A stretch of 60,000 bases of DNA from Cristatella mucedo. Taxonomy: Eukaryota; Bryozoa; Phylactolaemata; Cristatellidae. Location: assembly GCA_009760855.2 (NCBI GenBank), contig WPIO01000107.1, forward strand, positions 935,001 to 995,000, written 5' to 3'. Both the position numbers and the translations under genes were made by a program. Position 1 is the stretch's first letter; the number at the start of each line of letters is the position of its first letter. Below the pieces are notes generated by a model, which saw nothing but the letters and a program-made list of their open reading frames with translations, had not been told where the DNA came from and did no database searches. This document shows positions 52,860 to 60,000 of the stretch, in pieces.

Positions 52860-53232
52860 CCCTCTTGCCTTTGCAATAGCAAACGAAAACCTTGGCTATA
52901 ATTTCAATGCTGACAACACTCGGCTCTGCTGCAACCCTACCTCACGCCTCGCCTAATGCCTTACCTACTTTCCGGAGTCTCAGACTCAACCTTCTTATAG
53001 CTGAAGTTGATGGAACTCGCACTTAGCCAGAGGAACATCTAGAGTCAATCAGTAAATTAAAGTTCTCAGCCACAGATCCTGCCCATACAGCTGGAGCTAT
53101 GGTACGAAAAATAGAAGTCCAGTACCAAAATTACGCTCACGTAGATTGTCATCTGAGCTCCACGGTTAAGCCTGGCTATATTCAATAGCGTTAACTCCGG
53201 AGCTTTTGGTCAGGATTACCAAAGGGAGTCAG
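52860..53232 (+). mobile_element. LINE-A reverse transcriptase relic
   Basis: LAIANENLGYNFNADNTRLC is a degraded form of the YADD block (IAKHNLGFHFYADDTQLYLC). Decayed thumb sequence follows. Confidence 0.6.
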
Positions 53233-53277
53233 TGTATTTTCCACAAACTATGTTTCGCAGCTTCCACGAAATGACAA

Positions 53278-53795
53278 ATACTACTTATAATAATACGTTT
53301 TATATAGGGCCATGAGAGAAATCGATCTCTTTCTAGACAGTTTTGCATTTGTTGCAAAGGAAGAAAGATAGACTGCTTAGTGGTAGCATGCTTGGTAAAC
53401 AACAACAAAATAAGATGGTTAGGGGTGACATGCAAAGGGTCAGCTTGCAAGTACGGTTATTGGCAGCATGCTCAGTTTCGGCACACGTAAGCAAATAAAG
53501 GACAAATTACAGGAACCCACTAAAGGCTGTGATAAATATATGCGCTTTAGTTTATTTTTAAATGTGGACAAGTCAGGAGATGTCGTGACGCAAGTCAGGA
53601 GTGAGCTCCAGGCTTTGGGAGCATACGAACTAAAGGCACGATCTTCAGGAAATTTGACATTTGTGCGAGGCATGGGTAAAGCGCTAGATTCTGAAAAGCG
53701 GGTGGCACAATACTTAGCCTGGTGGGGGAGTAGGTCTGATAGATAGGGTGGAGCCAAAGAATGAAGGGACCTAAAAGTAAAGATAAATGTGAAGG
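53278..53795 (-). mobile_element. LINE-A 3' end
   Basis: On minus: FRSLHSLAPPYLSDLLPHQA, SSYAPKAWSSLLTC, a 3' UTR with the GGTTAGGGGTGACATGC block (plus), a degraded stem-loop and AATAATA. Confidence 0.8.
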
Positions 53796-55157
53796 TAAGA
53801 AATTCCATCCCGACTGTGTATTGCGCCCTAAGACAAAGCTAGGGCCTCGAGCGTGACGCTCCTCACGGTGCTAGTATTTGCCAATCCCTCCTATCCCAAT
53901 CACGTAGCAGCCGACCGGCGTAAAGCCTCGGGCAAAGTTCCCGCATGGCTTAACGCGTATAGAGTGTTACTGGTCGCTTATTTGGTACATCGCGTCGAAA
54001 ACTTTGATGCCGCTTAGCCAAAGATTCTCACGCAAGGGATTTGTGCCGTTCCCACGCTAAACCTAATCAACGGCGTGGCAAAACCTGCTCGAAAACAACA
54101 TTAATATCTAGAACAATCGGTGAGTCCTGGAGGCCACATTCAAGGGTGGCAGAGTCTTTTCGATGCGAAGCCACATGACGTCTCCATTATCTACAGTGTA
54201 GTCCGTAATATTATTATACAAACGACACAGGTACTGTTTATTTACCATGGGAAGACCAACTGTATTGGCAAGTAACGAGAGATTTCAGTTACGAAAGCGT
54301 GCACCCGCATAATCACCGATTAAAAAGCTTGCATGCACACTCCAAGCTTATTTGGGACAAGCACGATCGGCAGGGCCTCAAGCTGGCAAAAAGTTTAACT
54401 TCAGCACAGGACATCATAGACTACAGTGTTAAGATCGGCTTCAGTGAGGACACAGTTAGGTGATGGCTGCTCGGACAAGGGAATTGAAAGCATTTTTTTT
54501 CAAAAGCTGGCTGGCTGAACATTCTCAAGTTTAATGTGAACTGCCCAGAATCCATGACACAAGTGGTGACACCCAATCAGTGTAGCTACCCGAGTTAGGA
54601 ATTCGGGCTTTATTCAAAGGAACACGACCGCAGGCCAGCAGGCAACCACTCCTATCACCGTCCCAGTCACAACTGCTCAGCGTCTGAAGGCCTCTGTTCA
54701 ACCATCACTGGCGTAAATCAAAATCGACCATAAACCCCCAGCAGTGCCATAAACTCCACTGGGCTATAAGCACATCTGTCCCATAAGCTGGCTGAAGCAG
54801 GTATAAAATGGTCATACATACCCCTGGCCTCAAGAGGAAATAAGGCCTTAAACTCCATTGATCCAAAAGCTATGCCAACCATAAATCAGCCACAAAATCA
54901 GCCAGCTTCCAGGTACCCGTGGGCCATGCATTGCCAGCGTGGCGGCTGAGGGCAATGGAGCATGTTCCTTTCTTCACGGCATTTGCTGCGACAATCACAG
55001 CTTTTCGAAATGAAATAGGCAATTTTTTAGTTATTATACTGTAATAAATAACACTGTTCAGAAATATCGGTGTGCTGAACCAGCCAAATGATAGTAAGTT
55101 AGGTATTATTTGCGGTTGTTGTATCGAATTGACTAGAGACTGTTTACGTCATAGTTT
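53796..55157. other. 1.4 kb without a supported gene
   Basis: No domain in any frame. The stretch 54725-54900 repeats CATAAA-type words without a fixed period. Confidence 0.45.
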
Positions 55158-56285
55158 AATGATAATAATAATAATGATAATAATACATTTGATGTAGTGC
55201 CCCCATATAACTCAATCTCTTTAAAGGCGTTTTACATTCGCTGCAAAGGAAGCACTATCTAATCGTTAGTGGTAGCGTGGTCAATGAGCAACAAGAATAA
55301 CATGGTTAGGGGTGACATTCAAAGGTTCAGCATGCAAATATGGTTAGTAGCAGCCTGCACAATATCAGCACTCCCAAGCTCAAACAGGTGGGATTACGGA
55401 TAACCAGTTAGTGATTTTAATAAACGGATGCTTTTTCTTTCCTTTTTAAATGTGGACAGTCAGGAATGTTACGCAGGTCGGGAATGAGTTCCAGGCTTTG
55501 GGGTATACAAACTAAAGGTACGGTCTCCAAAGGATTTGAGATTTGTACTCAGGAATAGGTAAATAGTTAGATTCCGAAAAGCGGATGGTGTGAGGCTTAC
55601 TTAGCCTGGTGGGAGAGTTAATCTGATAGGTAATCTGGAACCAAAGACTGCAGGAACCTTAAAACTAAGTGACAAAGCTGTGGTTCAGATGAATTCGAAT
55701 TTGAATTTCAAATTTGAATTCGATGCTTGATTGACTAGTAGCCAGTTCAGGTCGGCGAGAAGTCGTGTGACGTGGCAACTGAAACACTCACGACAGACAA
55801 GCCTAGCTGCAGTAGTTTGCACCTGCTTTAAGTGCCGAGTGCACAGGCCAGTAGACCAAAAAGCAGTGAATTACAGAAGTCAAGACGGGATGTCAGAAAT
55901 GTATGAACCAATTTAAATGTGGTATCCCTGTCTAAACAAGTCCAAATTTTAGCAATACTATATAGCTAAAAGTAGGCAGACTTGACTGTGGAGCTGATGT
56001 GTCCTTCAAATGAAAAGTCACTTTAGAAAAGGACACCTAGATTCCGTGCAGATTCAACAGGAGAAATGCTAGCAGAGCAAATTTTGAGCGTTAGCCTTTT
56101 CCAGTTTCTGGATCACACTTGTTTAGTCCGTAACTAGCAAATTAGTTTTATCTTTATTGAATTTAAGAAAGTCTGCTGCCATCCGTTTGCGGATCTCATC
56201 AATACGTACAGCAATTGAGTTGAGATAATTTAACTCGCCGTGCTCGAGGGCTGGTAGGGATCAAAGCAAAGGTATCACTGAATTT
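55158..56285 (-). mobile_element. LINE-A, old relic of the 3' kilobase
   Basis: (AAT)n-like start, stem-loop, 3' UTR and ORF on minus up to the block GGGATCAAAGCAAAGGT. Many indels. It contains a near-palindrome GAATTCGAATTTG..CAAATTTGAATTC at about 55690-55722. Confidence 0.75.
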
Positions 56286-56967
56286 ATTGTTGAAGGTGGG
56301 TAAGCATAGGTCACATAGCGCTCAGGTCAGTTTCCGAAGACGAGGTTCCAGGCGTCGGTGCTCTCCGGTCATCGAACCAAAGTTAATGTTTGCTGCGGCT
56401 GTATCAGACCGCCTAACACTGCTGTCCAATACAGTTGCGTGCTTTAAACGTTTGGCATTACAAATCAGGTACCGTATTTAACTAAATGAAATCGTACCTC
56501 ATAATTTTTCTCCGAAAGACGAATCAGGGTTCACTTTTGCGGGTGTCATCGTCATCGTCACAGTGTTGTCATTCTATTCTGGACCATGGTGTAATAATTC
56601 TCCAAATCCTACAGATATGAATGCCAAGGGGATTATTCTTGTTTCACCTTAACCGGGGCTTATTTGTCGTGAGGCTTATATTAGGAGCATCCTGAAAATC
56701 CTGCAAGGGTTTTTTCCCTGTATGTCTTATTTTTGAAGAAATAAGACGTGAACGCTAGCTTTTCTAAAGAGTCCAACTACCGTCAGCACACTGAATAGAC
56801 TGCCGATGTAATAGGTGAGCCTGATTACGACAGCTAAATACTAGTTGTGGCTCCTGAAACATAATGGCTAGGAACCTTTTAGGTGACAGTACACGGTTAG
56901 GCGGTATAAAAGCAGAAGTCATACAACGTGGAGTCAGCTGTGGTCAAGCAGTTGAGCACTCGGCGAT
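56286..56967. other. No gene seen
   Basis: Short frames only. Confidence 0.5.
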
Positions 56968-57042
56968 GGTCAATAATAATAATAATATTAATGCACTTGA
57001 TAAAGCGCCCTCATAGAACTCAATCTCCCTCTAGACGCTTTG
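56968..57042 (-). mobile_element. LINE-A tail
   Basis: AATAATAATAATATTAATGC, then ACTTGATAAAGCGCCCTCAT and TAGACGCTTTGG. Only the terminal ~75 bp. Confidence 0.75.
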
Positions 57043-57764
57043 GTCGAGGCCTTACTTGATCCATGCACTCCATAGATAATGAGGTCAGCAAAGTTTACTT
57101 TGCTGTTTTTAATCTATACCACGTCCCTGATGCGTTAACGTAGCCTACCACAGCTACGAGCGCTGTGATTCTGGCACCTGTTTGGTAGCAACGTAGCCAC
57201 TACAATGTGTTTTTGCGCAAAAATTACTCTAAAAAGACAGGGGCCAACTATTAAGAATGTATATTCAGCGGTTAAGGCGCTAAGACAAAGTGAAGCCACT
57301 TGTTTTATAAGCTGACCCGCTAGTTTTTATAATACTGGTAAGACGCTGGGACGATTCAACCTAGTTAAGCTAAGGCTCCTGTGAGCTAAAATTATTTGAA
57401 TGTCAGTGATTGAAGGTCAAAGGGAGTCAGTGGCCATCGCCGGGCATCGGCTGAGATTTGAACCACGGTGAGCTGTCCGTTCGCTGCTAGGTAAAGTCTG
57501 GACGTGGAAACTGCAACATTGCGTCTTCTTGCCAGGCTGTAACGCTTACATGACCTGTTCCCCAATTCAATCTCAAAATGAGATCTAAAGTGCCTTTTCG
57601 GAGGAGTGCAAATTATGCTAATTTCTTTGCTGTTCAGTCCAGAGTGCTGATTTCATTTTAAAGAACGTTATATGTATGAACTACATAAAGACGTGTGCCA
57701 TCCTGCCATTGGAAATTGACAAAATCTTGCCTCGGGCCATAAGCAATTCTGCGAGCACCTTTAT
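57043..57764. other. No gene; possible SINE head
   Basis: 57430-57505 on minus contains TTACCTAGCAGCGAACGGAC and GTGGTTCAAATCTCAGCCGA, a tRNA-like A/B-box pattern reminiscent of SINE2. Weak. Confidence 0.3.
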
Positions 57765-59160
57765 TCTAGAGAAGTGTCCCAAAACTTTAGCTAAACGATT
57801 CTCAGGTACTCATCAAACCACTAAAAGCCTTGCCTTAAATTAACCATATACCTGTCCGACACCTTATAACAAAAACTTGTGTTTTACAGCCAACAATTCC
57901 TGCAGTCGGCATGGATTATTGTGTATGAACACATGGGAAATTCAGACTAGCCAAAAAGTTCTACTCGTTTAGTTTACATTTTCGGCAATTTTAATACTTT
58001 CGGTCACCAAGTCCTTCTCGAGTGCATCGCACGTTGCCTGGGCATCACAGCTACTCCACAGCAAAATTTAGTTGCTTATCTCAAATGGCAAACTATAGAC
58101 CAGTGATTTCAATTGGTGATATTTATCCCAGGAGCATGCAAAATAGGAATATTCCAGATATCTATCCTTGGTCCACTTCCTTTCACCACGTATGGCCGGT
58201 CTACTTATGGCCTACCAAGCTTTATACTGCAGGCTTTATTTCAATGCACATGGCTAACAGCTGTACCTATGCCTTAACCTCAACTAGCCTACTAATATTT
58301 AAAACTCTCAACTTGTTTGCTGTATGCATAGCTAAGATATTCATGTGGATAGTATCAAACTAGTTCAAATTGAGATAAGATTCAAAAAGTCTCCTTTCTA
58401 CCATTCCTATCAAATACATTGGAGCGAGTCGTGGCAGACCAGCTGATTCATATAACCTTGCTAGTAAGTTCCAATCTGGTATTACTGACACTAAATTGCA
58501 ATGGTTCAGGTCCTATCTCAAGGGGAAACTCGGAGTACTTATGTGAATGGACAAAGATCATACGAGGTACTTCTGATATATGGGGTACCTCAGGGCTTCT
58601 TGGTAGATCCGGTTCTTTTCACTCTTTATACTATCCCTCTTGCCGATTAGATTGTCAAGCACAATCTAGGCTTTCACTTTTATGCTGATGGCACTTAGTT
58701 GAATCTTTAATTTTATCCCTCCCAGCCTTCGAGCACCTCGAATTCTCTCAACTTCCTTGCTGCATGTATTGATGACATCCGCAAACAGACGGGAGCAAAT
58801 TTTCTTAAATTGAATGATGATAAAACTAACTTCCAGTTATGGCAAACCAAGTGTAATTCAGAAATTGGAAAGGATAACGCTCAAAGTCTGTTCTTCCAGC
58901 ACATCTCTTGTTGAATCTGCACGAAATATAGGTGTCATGTTCCAAAGCGACCTTTCGTTAGACGACTAAACCAGCTCCACTAACAAGTCTGCCTACTTTC
59001 AGCTACATAACGTCGCTAAAATTTGGGCTTTTTTAGATAACGATGCCACATCTAAGTTGGTCCATGCATTCGTGAAATCGCTCCTTGACTTTTGTAATTC
59101 ACTGCTTGCTGGCCTACCGGCATGGTTGACTGAACAGCAGAACATTATCCGCTAAATCAG
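57765..59160 (+). mobile_element. LINE-A reverse transcriptase relic with an inserted segment
   Basis: ANYRPVIS (58085-58110), then after a ~280-bp unrelated segment LPFLSNTLERVVADQLIHIT (58392 on), the VYGVPQGS-type block (58576), HNLGFHFYADGT (58660, catalytic YADD changed to YADG), and the thumb block FLKLNDDKTNFQ (58800). It runs to the block equivalent to 11900. Many stops. This is the most 5' LINE-A material in the window. Confidence 0.7.
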
Positions 59161-60000
59161 GTACTTGCAAGGGCGTATTTGATCAAACGATATACTCAGG
59201 GAAATTTGACCTGCGACTGTAACCATCAAGGAGTCGTGCCGATCACTGGCAATCATCAATATGTTTGGATGCCTTGGAAGCGTACCTAAGTTACTGTGCT
59301 CCGATGCTTTTAAAATAATTGCCGAATCACGGAACCTCATTTTCTGATTCACCGACTTTCGAAACCAAGCTACAAACCATTCTTCATAGAAAATTTGCTC
59401 TATTACCGAGTGCATTTGCCTTTTGCGTGGCTGCGCCTTACGAATCTGAGCATTATCTAAGTAAGGACTTTTTATTAAGCCTTAATATACTTTGTTTTCC
59501 CTGTGTGGTTTGCGAGCGTTAGCAAGACTGAGTACAGATTATTAATAGAGGTCAAAATAAATACCGGTTAAAGGTCTCCGTACGTGTCCTTTTTCAAGGG
59601 AATACTTAGAATCTAAGTGTCTTAAGAAGCATGCTTTGCAATCTTAACTATGCAGTAAAAAATGCATTTTCAGCTATTCGCTGTGAATTTTAAGTTGCTG
59701 AGGGTTGTAATATAAAAAAAGTCTTCATATTTTGCACACACCATAATACACGATGATGTTAATATGTCCCACAAATGCTGGTTGGTCAGATTAACATATT
59801 TATGCTCAAGGCCTGCATTAAAAAGAGATAGTTAATCACAATGTCATATTTGTCTCTAATCCAATTATTTGCTTGAAAAGTGTGTTAAGCTTTGACTCTC
59901 CGACAATTTGAGGCATAATTTCATAAACTTATCTGCTTTCTCTTAAAGATTCTGCAAAAATAGGCGGCAATACTGGTTTTTCACTGGTGCACAAGTCTGG
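59161..60000. other. No gene seen
   Basis: AT-rich. The frames at 59152-59415 minus and 59319-59522 plus have no recognised domain. Confidence 0.45.

Noticed and set aside
1-60000. CRISPR arrays, prophage, bacterial operons, rRNA
   Set aside because: No regularly spaced identical repeats with unique spacers, no bacterial gene organisation, and no rRNA-like conserved stretch were seen on either strand.

Overview
This window looks like repeat-rich DNA from an animal genome. Its gene density is very low: two genes in 60 kb can be supported firmly. It carries spliced introns with GT-AG borders, tRNA-derived SINEs, CR1/L2-like non-LTR retrotransposons, hAT-like and Tigger-like DNA transposon remains, LTR-type direct repeats and microsatellites. 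There are no operons and no CRISPR, rRNA or functional tRNA genes. The host cannot be named from sequence alone. An invertebrate, perhaps a flatworm, is a weak inference from the GT92 and intronless GT14 glycosyltransferases beside abundant CR1-like LINEs.

Real genes. (1) A five-exon, minus-strand gene at 17102-21892 encodes a 486-residue type II membrane protein of glycosyltransferase family 92 (DUF23). All five exons join in frame with GT-AG introns. (2) A single-exon, plus-strand gene at 44899-46290 encodes a 463-residue core-2/I-branching-type beta-1,6-N-acetylglucosaminyltransferase of family GT14. A GC-rich stretch (43.7-44.5 kb) lies upstream. Both should be Golgi type II enzymes that extend glycans, but nothing in the window ties them into one pathway.

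Mobile DNA. Two LINE families dominate. LINE-A has a 3' end with a conserved stem-loop followed by (ATT)n. LINE-B has a 3' end with ACATT-type pentamers. There are about twenty-five LINE-A pieces. Two, at 11250-12628 and 49965-51021, differ at about 11 sites in roughly 1.05 kb. The longest LINE-B copy, 22152-25130 minus, still shows endonuclease and reverse transcriptase domains. At least five nested insertions give a relative age order. A tRNA-derived SINE (SINE1; 14937, 15930, 38214 and 43402) ends in the same stem-loop as LINE-A and has visible target-site duplications, so it probably uses LINE-A machinery. A second tRNA-like SINE family (SINE2) lies at 3261 and 40375.

Layout. 0-2 kb: a Tigger-like element between two oppositely oriented GGACATTT/CCCC clusters. 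2-5 kb: LINE and SINE tails. 5.3-9 kb: decayed repeated ORF, hAT-like transposase relic and nested LINE-B. 9-16 kb: LINE and SINE pieces. 17-22 kb: GT92 gene. 22-27 kb: LINEs. 27.5-32.3 kb: LTR-like repeats. 32-43 kb: LINE and SINE relics and a TIR element. 43.4-46.3 kb: SINE and GT14 gene. 47.2-49.9 kb: a non-autonomous LTR element overlapped by a 303-bp-arm palindrome. 50-60 kb: decayed LINE copies. All boundaries of decayed repeats are approximate, because they were set by reading rather than by alignment software.
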